A stretch of DNA of 13,568 nucleotides from an uncultured Eggerthella sp. (GTDB taxonomy: Bacteria; Actinomycetota; Coriobacteriia; Coriobacteriales; Eggerthellaceae), in NCBI GenBank assembly GCA_900556585.1, contig USPD01000027.1:1-13568 (forward strand), in the 5' to 3' direction. A model generated the notes under the pieces. It saw nothing but the letters and a program-made list of their open reading frames with translations. It searched no databases and was not told the DNA's origin. A program made the position numbers and the translations under genes. Below, piece after piece: positions 6,746 to 13,319 of this stretch. The first letter of the stretch is position 1, and each line of letters opens with the position of its first letter.

Positions 6746-6834
6746 TGCTCTTCGCTGTAGCTGGACTGCACTTCGCCTTAGCTGAGTTAATGTGCCCCGC
6801 TTCGGCTGGGTTGTTACCCTTCTTCGACTGGGTT
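6746..6834. repeat. Degenerate ~22-bp tandem repeat across the lpdD stop codon
   Basis: Four imperfect units lie in tandem: 6746-6767, 6767-6788, 6791-6812 and 6813-6834. On the + strand they share a CTTCGnn..CTGGnTT-like pattern (for example CCGCTTCGGCTGGGTT and CCTTCTTCGACTGGGTT). The last two units are contiguous and exactly 22 bases long; neighbouring units share roughly two thirds of positions with mostly transition differences. The rightmost unit contains the end of lpdD, including its stop codon; the others fill the gap to ubiD. A minisatellite-like expansion or decayed coding repeat is possible. Confidence 0.6.
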
Positions 6835-7206
6835 GGTGTGTCCCCTGCGTTCAAGAAGCGCCAAAATATCTTCAACAATGACAGGAACAGAGTTTCTAAT
6901 TTGGGCAATTGCTTTTGCTGAGGCATTATCAATATGAATACCGCAGCTGCATGCAACAGCGCAATTGCGCTGGATGGCAACCTGCTTAGCAACAGCGCTA
7001 GCTATAGCATCATCCATATGACCTGTTCGATTGATAACTGAAACCGTGGCGCTTGTTCCTATGCCTGTTAAAGAAGGTCGTGGGACAGCAAGAACTACAC
7101 ACCCTACATGTGGTGTGCCGCCATTGATAGTAATTGTGCAGTCGTTTCCGGATGGAATGACTTCTCCCCAAATTTCACAAGCGGGGCAACTCACGCGGTA
7201 TTCCAT
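6814..7206 (-). CDS. lpdD: LpdD-like accessory protein of prenylated-flavin decarboxylase
   Basis: A 130-residue cytoplasmic protein matching my recollection of LpdD, the third gene of lactobacillus-type gallate decarboxylase operons, described as a prenylated-flavin chaperone or decarboxylase subunit D. Supporting sequence features are NGGTPHVGCVV (residues 28-38) followed by PRPSL (42-46), then INRTGHMDDAIASAVAKQVA and the CGIHIDNAS segment. An N-terminal CPAC (C7-C10) could be a metal or thiol site and may be a variation on the family. It opens the operon: a GGAGGGGG ribosome binding site precedes ATG 7206 and a perfect TATAAT lies at 7239-7244. The gap to ubiD is 147 bases and holds tandem repeats, one of which reaches into the last codons and stop of this gene. 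Family call is based on motifs and gene context, without a database comparison. Confidence 0.8.
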   Translation of the reverse strand: MEYRVSCPACEIWGEVIPSGNDCTITINGGTPHVGCVVLAVPRPSLTGIGTSATVSVINRTGHMDDAIASAVAKQVAIQRNCAVACSCGIHIDNASAKAIAQIRNSVPVIVEDILALLERRGHTNPVEEG

Positions 7207-7238
7207 ATATCCCCCTCCGCGCGTTTTGCTCTTTCGTC

Positions 7239-7244
7239 ATTATA
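7239..7244 (-). promoter_or_regulatory. -10 box of the lpdD-ubiD-ubiX operon
   Basis: Read leftward, the sequence is a perfect TATAAT, predicting a start near 7232 and a short leader of about 26 bases. No good -35 is seen at standard spacing, which suggests activator dependence. Moderate support only. Confidence 0.5.
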
Positions 7245-7394
7245 GGGGCTATTGCTGAGATTTTCTTTAATCAAATAAGGTTTATAAGTAATAAAGATAG
7301 GGTATACGCAAAACCTATAAATAAAATTTGTAACCGTTGTTGATGTAAATATAGGTATATCATCGGCTACAAAGTTATGAGGAGGGGAATGGGT

Positions 7395-8408
7395 ATGGAA
7401 AATGTGAAGCACACAACAAATCAAGACATTTTTTCGGCTTCAGACTTACATGGGGAAGTAGCTGCTGAATCATTGGATAATGCAGGCGTTTCTCAGGGTA
7501 CGGGTGCTTTTGCGCAGTTTGCTTCTGCAAAGCATCATTATATTGAAGGGGTAGATGGAGTAAGAATCCATACAGTAGTGATGGGCGAAGGGGCTCCGCT
7601 GCTTTTACTTCATGGGCATCCTGAAACATATCTAAGTTGGCATATGATTATCGCTCAGCTAGCTGAACATTTTTGTACCGTGTCACTTGATTTGCGTGGA
7701 TACGGAGACAGTGAAAAGCCTGAAGGAATGCCCGACCATAGCAATTACAGCAAACGCACAATGGCAAATGATGCTATTGCGGTTATGAATACACTCGGTT
7801 TCGATCATTTTTTGGTAGCAGGCATTGATCGCGGAGCGCGTGTTGGCTATCGCATGGCACTTGATCATCCTGAAGCCGTAGACAAGCTTGTTCTTATGGA
7901 TATTGTTTCAACATTCGATATGTATGATTTAAGCTCTGCAGAATTCGCAAAAGCGCTTTTTCATTGGTATCTACTTACGCAGCCTGCGCCTTTTCCTGAG
8001 GATCTGATACTTTCAAGTCGGAAAATGTATTTTAAAAATGCACTGCACATTAACCGCTACAATTCCGAAAATGACACGTCTTCTGAGGTGTTTCCTTCCG
8101 AGGTATACGAAGAGTACCTGCGTCACTATGACGTAGCTTGTATCCATGCAATTTGCGAGGAATATCGTGCTAGTGAATCAATCGATCGTATACATGATGC
8201 GTTTGATTTGGCGCAAGGAAAGAAAATTAAAGCGCCCACACTGATTTTGTGGGGAGCGAATGGTCTTGTAGAAAAGTTCTTTACACCTTTGCAAAGTTGG
8301 CAAAGATTTTGCGAAAATGTTCAAGGTAAATCACTTCCGTGCGGCCACTTCATGCAAGAAGAAGCGCCCGAGGAGGTTTTGAGGGAGTTGTTAGAGTTCT
8401 TAATGTAG
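7395..8408 (+). CDS. Alpha/beta hydrolase, fluoroacetate dehalogenase type
   Basis: A 337-residue alpha/beta-hydrolase. All active-site residues known for fluoroacetate dehalogenase (Rhodopseudomonas FAcD: D110, R111, R114, D134, H155, W156, Y219, H280) have counterparts: nucleophile D145 in GIDRGARVGYR, carboxylate-binding R146 and R149, acid D169, halide-binding H190-W191 in FHWYLLTQPAPFPE and Y257 in AICEEYRA, and general base H318 in CGHFMQEEAPEE. The offsets from the nucleophile are identical up to W191 and shifted by three afterwards. The oxyanion motif HGHP is at 73-76. Hydrolysis of a haloacetate, or of a related haloacid or epoxide, is expected. The first ~50 residues are a hydrophilic extension not usual in this family. 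ATG 7395 is chosen because GGAGG at 7381 is well spaced; ATGs at 7377 and 7389 are in frame but too close or upstream. Probable operon with the nitroreductase 13 bases downstream. Confidence 0.9.
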   Translation: MENVKHTTNQDIFSASDLHGEVAAESLDNAGVSQGTGAFAQFASAKHHYIEGVDGVRIHTVVMGEGAPLLLLHGHPETYLSWHMIIAQLAEHFCTVSLDLRGYGDSEKPEGMPDHSNYSKRTMANDAIAVMNTLGFDHFLVAGIDRGARVGYRMALDHPEAVDKLVLMDIVSTFDMYDLSSAEFAKALFHWYLLTQPAPFPEDLILSSRKMYFKNALHINRYNSENDTSSEVFPSEVYEEYLRHYDVACIHAICEEYRASESIDRIHDAFDLAQGKKIKAPTLILWGANGLVEKFFTPLQSWQRFCENVQGKSLPCGHFMQEEAPEEVLRELLEFLM

Positions 8409-8421
8409 AAAGGGGATTTAC

Positions 8422-8997
8422 ATGGAACTTATGGAGGCAATTAAAACTCGTCGAAGTGTTCGCAAGTTTACCGATGAGCCTGTCCCAAAAGAAAAACTGG
8501 AAAAAATTATTGAAGCAGCTATGTGGGCGCCGTCAGGCCAAAATTTGCAGCCGTGGTATTTTGTTGCGCTAACCAAAGATGAAGATCTTGCTTATTTGAT
8601 TTCCGAAATGGGAACAACGGCATTTTCTGAGCGCAAGAAGCTTGAAGAGCGCTTTAAGAACAATCCCGAAATTGTCGAAGAGACTATGGAATTCTTAACA
8701 GCGTTGGGTGGTTCTCGCACTATTGTGCTTGCGTTTTTGAACAAGCCTCACTATAGCAATGACATGATGCCAAGTTGCATTGAAAGCGTTGCGGCTGCGA
8801 TGCAAAATGCAGTGCTGATGGCACATGCAGAAGGCATTGCATCATGTTGGGTTGAAGCGGTTTGCCAGGCAGGGGATGCTTTGCATGATAAGTTTGCACC
8901 TGATCATGGCAAACTTATCGGCGGAATTATTTTGGGCTATCCCGCAATGGAGGCACGCGAAATTAAGCGTAAGCCTGGTCGTTACGAGATTCGCTAA
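8422..8997 (+). CDS. Nitroreductase family FMN-dependent oxidoreductase
   Basis: A 191-residue member of the nitroreductase fold, which uses FMN and NAD(P)H to reduce nitro groups, quinones, or in some members other electron-poor substrates. The N-terminal IKTRRSVRKFTDEPVP and WAPSGQNLQPWYFVAL blocks carry the FMN phosphate-binding Arg-Arg-Ser-x-Arg and the Pro-Ser-x-x-Asn motif. The middle has AMQNAVLMAHAEGIASCWVE, with the IGSCW-like motif of the family, and the end has GGIILGYPAMEAREIKRKPG. Length is typical. An AAAGGGGA site precedes ATG 8422, and a second in-frame ATG is at 8431. It lies 13 bases after the dehalogenase gene, so the two are likely co-transcribed. Substrate is not predictable; some gut actinobacterial relatives act on xenobiotics, but that is family knowledge, not evidence here. 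Confidence 0.92.
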   Translation: MELMEAIKTRRSVRKFTDEPVPKEKLEKIIEAAMWAPSGQNLQPWYFVALTKDEDLAYLISEMGTTAFSERKKLEERFKNNPEIVEETMEFLTALGGSRTIVLAFLNKPHYSNDMMPSCIESVAAAMQNAVLMAHAEGIASCWVEAVCQAGDALHDKFAPDHGKLIGGIILGYPAMEAREIKRKPGRYEIR

Positions 8998-9026
8998 GGT
9001 TGGCTTGCAAGAGGAATTCTCAAAGG

Positions 9027-9059
9027 TTGATTAGTTAAGGGAGATTTCCCGGTAATCAA
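9027..9059 (+). terminator. Hairpin after the nitroreductase gene, weak terminator
   Basis: TTGATTA (9027-9033) pairs with TAATCAA (9053-9059), enclosing a smaller GGGA/TCCC stem (9039-9042 with 9047-9050). It is the first of three successive hairpins. The sequence after it on the + strand is not a T-run, so termination here is uncertain. Confidence 0.3.
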
Positions 9060-9080
9060 TTCATCAAAAAATTCGACAAA

Positions 9081-9125
9081 ACAAATCCAATAAAGTGCAG
9101 TTTTAAGTTACTTTGTTGGATTTGT
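9081..9125 (-). terminator. Candidate terminator of nadE
   Basis: A 16-pair stem between 9081-9096 and 9110-9125 (core CAAATCCAA with TTGGATTTG, one G-U) with a 13-base loop. Read leftward, TTTGTCGAATTTTTT follows, so it can act as an intrinsic terminator for the leftward nadE transcript about 35 bases past its stop. Confidence 0.6.
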
Positions 9126-9130
9126 AAGTT

Positions 9131-9171
9131 TGATGCGCTTTAGTGTGCCGTATGCATACTAAAGCGCATCA
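9131..9171 (+). terminator. Large hairpin overlapping the nadE 3' end
   Basis: TGATGCGCTTTAGT (9131-9144) and ACTAAAGCGCATCA (9158-9171) pair perfectly, and four more inner pairs (one G-U) give an 18-pair stem with a five-base loop CGTAT. On the + strand ATTTCTTCT follows, which could end rightward transcription from the nitroreductase gene. One arm contains the last codons and stop of nadE. Confidence 0.55.
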
Positions 9172-11165
9172 ATTTCTTCTAGCCATGCACGCGCACTGGC
9201 GTCAGATGGCATACGTAAATCGCCGCGAGGTGAAACAGCAATGCTGCCTACTTTTGGTCCGTCAGGCAGGCATGAGCGTTTAAATTGCTGAGCAAAGAAG
9301 CGGCGGTAGAACGTGCGCAACCATTTCTTGATAGTGGCGGTATCATAGCGTCCTTTAAATGCGAGGCACGCAATGCGGTATATCTTTGAGGGGGTAAATC
9401 CAAAGCGAAGCATTTGATACAGGAAGAAGTCGTGCAGTTCGTAGGGCCCAACCAAGTCTTCAGTTTTTTGCGAAATAGCACCTTCGGTTGGGGGCAGAAG
9501 TTCAGGGCTTACGGGTGTTTCCAATACATCTTCCAAAACTTCTGCTAAACGTTTATCGCCACACGTATCCGCGTAGTAACGAACTAAATGACGCACAAGT
9601 GTTTTGGGAACCGAAGCATTCACCGCATACATAGACATGTGGTCACCATTGTAGGTAGCCCAGCCAAGAGCAAGTTCAGATAAGTCTCCCGTGCCAATAA
9701 CCAAACCATTTTCTTGGTTAGCAATATCCATCAAAATCTGGGTGCGCTCGCGAGCTTGACTGTTTTCATAGGTAACGTCATGAATGGAAGGATCGTGGTT
9801 GATGTCAGCGAAATGTTGCATAACAGCTTCGCTGATTGATACCTCTTTCAACGTGGCACCCAAGGAAGTAACCATGGTGCAGGCATTAGTGTAAGTGCGG
9901 TCAGTTGTACCGAATCCTGGCATGGTGACCGCAATAATTTGAGAGCGATTAATGCCCAGTAAATCGAATGCCCGTGCGGTAACCAAAAGTGCCAAAGTTG
10001 AATCAAGACCGCCAGAAATACCAACAACGGCAGTTTGTGCATGGGTGTGAGCCAGACGTTTTTTAAGGCCTAACGCCTGGATGGATAGAATTTCTTCGCA
10101 GCGATGATTTAACAGCGCTGGGTTTGCGGGAACAAATGGGTCAGCGTCAAAACGGCGAGTTAGGTTTGTTTCTTCAACTGAAAGATCGAAGGGAATAATG
10201 CGGTAGTTTTCTGCTGAAGTAGCAGGGTAGGTGCTCATGCGGCGGCGTTCGGCGGTAAGGCGGGCAACGTCGATTTGGGTAACCAAGATATTTTGCGCAT
10301 TTATGTTCTTAGCATTTGTGTCTTCGAGGCGTGCTGTGCTTTGTGCGCTAGCGTCTGCAGGATCAGTTATGTTTTGCGGAATTGTAGCACCTTGCAGGGT
10401 AGAAGTTTCGCTTAGGATTACGCCGTTTTCCGCAATGATATTTTGTCCACCAAATACCAAATCAGTAGTGGATTCGCCTTCGCCTGCGGTGGCGTATAGA
10501 TAAGCGCAAACCAGTCGTGCAGACTGACCGGCAACAAGGCTTGTACGATAGGTGCGTTTCCCTACCATTTCGTCACTTGCTGAAAGGTTGCAAAGTACCG
10601 TAGCACCTGCCATAGCGTGGGAAGTGCTCGGTGGATTGGGCACCCATAGGTCTTCGCAAATTTCTGCTGCTACCACTAAATCTGGCACGGATTCGCACGA
10701 AAACAAAAGGTTTGTTCCCACAGGAACCAGATATCCGCCGAATTCAACTTCTCCCATATCTGCGCTGCCAGCAGTGAAGTGGCGTGTTTCGTAGAATTCG
10801 TTATATGCAGGCAAATTAACCTTAGGAACAAAGCCCAATACTTTGCCATGTGAAAGTACGGCAGCAACATTAAATAGCTTGCCTGATACGCGCAGTGGCA
10901 GGCCAATCAGAATAAGCGCGTCAACGTTTGCTGTTTGGCGTGCAATATGCACTAGGGTCTTTTCTGCTTCATCAAGAAGTTTTGTTTGCCAGAAAAGGTC
11001 GCTGCAGGTATAGGCGGTAATACAGAGTTCGGGGAGCACCATAACTTTTGCGCCGAGCTGTTCCATTGAAGCTATGCAGGCAAGAATTTCTTGCTCATTT
11101 GTTTGGCAATCGGCAACAGTTACGGTTGGTGTTGCTGTTGCTACGCTAACGAATCCGTCTTTCAT
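9159..11165 (-). CDS. nadE: Glutamine-dependent NAD(+) synthetase
   Basis: Converts nicotinate adenine dinucleotide to NAD using ATP and glutamine-derived ammonia, the last step of NAD synthesis. The 668 residues make it the long two-domain form. The N-terminal nitrilase-type glutaminase has the triad E46 (LPELCITAY), K115 (VPKVNLPAYNE) and C170 (AEICEDLWVP); the spacings 69 and 55 equal those of the Mycobacterium tuberculosis enzyme (E52, K121, C176). The C-terminal ammonia-dependent domain has the ATP pyrophosphatase loop SGGLDS at 384-389, then TMPGFGTTDRTYTNA, GTGDLSELALGWATYNGDHM and the SPELLPP segment. AGGAGC precedes ATG 11165. It follows the LysR gene on the same strand with a 177-base gap and converges on the nitroreductase gene. 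A Ser/Ala-rich stretch before the synthetase domain is variable in the family. Confidence 0.97.
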   Translation of the reverse strand: MKDGFVSVATATPTVTVADCQTNEQEILACIASMEQLGAKVMVLPELCITAYTCSDLFWQTKLLDEAEKTLVHIARQTANVDALILIGLPLRVSGKLFNVAAVLSHGKVLGFVPKVNLPAYNEFYETRHFTAGSADMGEVEFGGYLVPVGTNLLFSCESVPDLVVAAEICEDLWVPNPPSTSHAMAGATVLCNLSASDEMVGKRTYRTSLVAGQSARLVCAYLYATAGEGESTTDLVFGGQNIIAENGVILSETSTLQGATIPQNITDPADASAQSTARLEDTNAKNINAQNILVTQIDVARLTAERRRMSTYPATSAENYRIIPFDLSVEETNLTRRFDADPFVPANPALLNHRCEEILSIQALGLKKRLAHTHAQTAVVGISGGLDSTLALLVTARAFDLLGINRSQIIAVTMPGFGTTDRTYTNACTMVTSLGATLKEVSISEAVMQHFADINHDPSIHDVTYENSQARERTQILMDIANQENGLVIGTGDLSELALGWATYNGDHMSMYAVNASVPKTLVRHLVRYYADTCGDKRLAEVLEDVLETPVSPELLPPTEGAISQKTEDLVGPYELHDFFLYQMLRFGFTPSKIYRIACLAFKGRYDTATIKKWLRTFYRRFFAQQFKRSCLPDGPKVGSIAVSPRGDLRMPSDASARAWLEEIDAL

Positions 11166-11240
11166 GGTTGCTCCTAGATTTCAATACAAAAGTGCGTTTC
11201 GGCATGTTTTGTTTTGTGAGTTACTACGTTTTGTGGGCTA

Positions 11241-11329
11241 GTGCTTTTTGCGGTCCAGTTTCTGTTGTGAAGTAAGTAGCTTCTTGCAAGCAGTTCTATG
11301 GGCAACTTGCAAGCAAGCGCTTTTTGCGG
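11241..11329. repeat. Paired short repeats between nadE and the LysR gene
   Basis: CTTGCAAGCA occurs at 11283-11292 and 11306-11315 (23-base spacing), and GYGCTTTTTGCGG occurs at 11241-11253 and 11317-11329. Both pairs sit in the 177-base gap upstream of nadE. They could be regulator binding sites. No known operator (for example an NrtR or NiaR site) is recognised. Confidence 0.4.
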
Positions 11330-11342
11330 GTAAGTGTATTTA

Positions 11343-12269
11343 TCAGTCTTTCCGCAAATCAGCACGTTCATAAACAGGCGCTTCGAACGTTTGCAGAAAA
11401 TCAATAAAGCTTTGTGCTGCTGGCGTTCGGATAGCTTTTTTCTTATAAGTAAGTGATATGGGATAAAACGTTTCCGCTCCTTCGATATCAAGAGGTAATA
11501 CCACCATGTTGGGATCTGGCAGTAAGTTTGAAGTTAGCATGGTAAGTGCTGCGCTTGATTCATGAACGGCAAGCGCACCAAGAATAACCTCGTCTTCGTA
11601 ATTGCGAACCAGGGTGAGCCTATCAAGAGGAGCGTTTGTAGCTTTAAGAAAGGTCTCCAAAGTTTCGCCTACCATAATTCCGCGGCGATAGGTATTTACG
11701 GTATATCCAATTAAATCTTCCCAACGTACTTTTGAGAGGGAGGCTAAGGGATGATCGCGTCGTACCGCAACAGTAAGCTGCTGGTAAAATAAGGTTTTAC
11801 ATTCGATATCAGGCCTGTGGTAGGGTCCTGCGATAACAAGATCATAGACGCCCTGTTCCAGACGCTGATTCAATGGTGCGGTTTCTCCTTGTGCTACATG
11901 AAATTCAACCAAAGAACCAAAAGCATCGCTATATTCTTTCATGGCAGCAGGAAGATAGCCTGATCGAACAGTGGCAATAGCTCCAATTTCTATTGCACCA
12001 GTTAACATGCCGTGACGCTGTTGAAGCTCCGCAACACCTTGTTCGATAGCGGCAAGTCCCTTTTCAACGTAATTTTGGAATAGTCGTCCGTCGTCAGTCA
12101 GGTATACATTGCGTCCTTCTTTACGAAATAGGCTGCATCCTAGTTCGTCCTCCAAAGAAGCAATAGAATGAGAAAGCGCAGATTGAGAAATATGTAGTTC
12201 TTCCGATGCGCGTGTATAGTGTTGAATTTTCGCAAGGTGGCGAAAATATGAAAGTTGGGCAAGGTTCAT
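11343..12269 (-). CDS. LysR-type transcriptional regulator
   Basis: A 308-residue regulator with the standard LysR layout: winged helix-turn-helix in residues 1 to about 65 (LSYFRHLAKIQHYTRASEELHISQSALSHSIASLEDELGCSLFRK), a linker helix, and a two-lobed periplasmic-binding-like effector domain starting near residue 90 (GAIEIGAIATVRSGYLP). AAGGAGGA precedes ATG 12269. It is divergent from the maoC-VOC-reductase genes, the classic arrangement for a LysR protein controlling its neighbour, and dyads including one with T-N11-A spacing lie in the shared region. The effector cannot be told from sequence. It could instead act elsewhere, for example on nadE, which it precedes. Confidence 0.93.
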   Translation of the reverse strand: MNLAQLSYFRHLAKIQHYTRASEELHISQSALSHSIASLEDELGCSLFRKEGRNVYLTDDGRLFQNYVEKGLAAIEQGVAELQQRHGMLTGAIEIGAIATVRSGYLPAAMKEYSDAFGSLVEFHVAQGETAPLNQRLEQGVYDLVIAGPYHRPDIECKTLFYQQLTVAVRRDHPLASLSKVRWEDLIGYTVNTYRRGIMVGETLETFLKATNAPLDRLTLVRNYEDEVILGALAVHESSAALTMLTSNLLPDPNMVVLPLDIEGAETFYPISLTYKKKAIRTPAAQSFIDFLQTFEAPVYERADLRKD

Positions 12270-12286
12270 GTAGTCCTCCTTGAACA

Positions 12287-12341
12287 GATTTCATTGTAGG
12301 GGAAATCGCAGAGTACTTTCAGAAATTTCATGCATGCATGC
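12287..12341. promoter_or_regulatory. Candidate LysR operator cluster
   Basis: GATTTC (12287-12292) and GAAATC (12302-12307) form a perfect 6-9-6 dyad that contains a T-N11-A core (T12291, A12303), the general LysR-box pattern. It is followed by the palindrome GAAATTTC (12322-12329) and the alternating CATGCATGCATG (12329-12340). All lie between the divergent start codons at 12269 and 12427. Confidence 0.5.
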
Positions 12342-12426
12342 GCTTGTTTTGATGAAAAGAATGCGGGATACACATGCGCAATTATGGGGTAGGGTTGTAT
12401 TTGTCAAGATATTTGGGGAGGTAAAT

Positions 12427-12858
12427 ATGGCTAAGATACCTTTAGAAGTTGGTAATAACTGCTCATTTACAAAAACTATTAGCGAATCTGACGTGTACAT
12501 GTTTGGCGGTATTACGGGAGACTATAGCCAGATGCACTTTAATGAGGCGTTTATGAAAACTACCAAGTATGGAACGCGCATTGTTCATGGTGTTCTTACG
12601 TTTGCTCTTGGTAGTACCGCATCGACTCTTATTCAGCAAAAGTATGAGTCTCCTATTCCTAGTGCTTCTTATGGCTATGATCATCTTCGCTTTACTGCTC
12701 CTGTTTATTTCGGCGATACACTGACAGCTACCTATACCGTTGTTGAAGTGGATGAAGAAGCCATGAAAACGTATGCCGATGTTGTGGTAACCAATCAGGA
12801 TGGCACCGTTGTATGTGTAGCTAAGCACATTTTAAAATTCTTCGAAATAGAGGGGTAG
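12427..12858 (+). CDS. MaoC-like (R)-specific enoyl-CoA hydratase
   Basis: A 143-residue single hot-dog-fold protein of the MaoC/PhaJ family, which hydrates 2-enoyl-CoA to (R)-3-hydroxyacyl-CoA or dehydrates in reverse. The hydratase motif is present as GDYSQMHFNEAF with catalytic D32 and H37, followed by YGTRIVHGVLTFALGS. Later segments SYGYDHLRFTAPVYFGDTLTA and VVVTNQDGTVVCVAKHILKF are also typical. Start ATG 12427 has GGGGAGG at 7 bases; an upstream start at 12280 would add 49 residues covering the regulatory region and is rejected. First gene of a probable operon with the VOC gene 4 bases downstream, divergent from a LysR gene. It could also be a thioester dehydratase in another catabolic pathway. 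Confidence 0.9.
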   Translation: MAKIPLEVGNNCSFTKTISESDVYMFGGITGDYSQMHFNEAFMKTTKYGTRIVHGVLTFALGSTASTLIQQKYESPIPSASYGYDHLRFTAPVYFGDTLTATYTVVEVDEEAMKTYADVVVTNQDGTVVCVAKHILKFFEIEG

Positions 12859-12862
12859 ATTC

Positions 12863-13228
12863 ATGGCGGCTCCTTATGTAGATCACGTTGCAATTAGGAC
12901 GCATAATTTTGAACGCGATCTGGACTTTTTCCAGACCGTGCTAGACATGCAAATCACCCTTACTGATCCTGAAGGCGTTGATGTAAATGATGTTGCATCA
13001 ATGAAACAGGCATGGGTTGGAGGCATTCAGCTCCAGCGTGATGATTCGTATGATCCTGCTAAACAGGCAGATGGCCAATTAACTCACATTGGCATTTCAA
13101 TAAGCGGTGTTGAAGCTGTTCTTGAAAAGGTATATGCCCGCGAGGGGATAGTCCAGGCTGAGGGAAAGCCACGTAATTGGTTTGTTCTTCCAGAAGGCCC
13201 CATGATCGAATTGGTGGAAGCAGAATAG
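12863..13228 (+). CDS. VOC-fold (glyoxalase/dioxygenase/epimerase superfamily) protein
   Basis: A 121-residue protein of the vicinal oxygen chelate fold, built from two paired beta-alpha-beta-beta-beta modules that hold a metal. Candidate metal ligands are H8 (VDHVAIRT), Q56 or Q58 (GGIQLQR), H75 (LTHIGIS) and E116 (MIELVE), in the usual positions of one ligand per module end. Known members include lactoylglutathione lyase, methylmalonyl-CoA epimerase and extradiol dioxygenases, and the sequence does not decide between them. It starts 4 bases after the MaoC gene, with GAGGGG overlapping that gene's end, so it is in the same operon. Given the acyl-CoA neighbour, an acyl-CoA epimerase or isomerase role is possible but unproven. 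Confidence 0.85.
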   Translation: MAAPYVDHVAIRTHNFERDLDFFQTVLDMQITLTDPEGVDVNDVASMKQAWVGGIQLQRDDSYDPAKQADGQLTHIGISISGVEAVLEKVYAREGIVQAEGKPRNWFVLPEGPMIELVEAE

Positions 13229-13319
13229 CAACGTTTGAGCGGTTTGGGTATTCAGCGCATGGTTGAGTGTTCAGTACATAAAGCATTAACGGCTATTTAT
13301 AAAAACGGGAGTGGGATAT

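Noticed and set aside
6723..6992. 89-codon minus-strand frame across the lpdD end and tandem repeats
   Set aside because: It is out of frame with lpdD, has no support as a gene, and its apparent repeats reflect the DNA repeat.
7278..7316. Inverted repeat AGGTTT/AAACCT in the lpdD-dehalogenase promoter region as an operator
   Set aside because: Only six bases per arm with a long spacer in AT-rich DNA; likely chance.
11174..11491. 105-codon minus-strand frame between the LysR gene and nadE
   Set aside because: It overlaps the LysR 3' end in another frame, is low in recognisable content and has no ribosome binding site.
12280..12426. Upstream start for the MaoC gene
   Set aside because: The extra residues cover the regulatory dyads and resemble no hydratase; GGGGAGG precedes ATG 12427.
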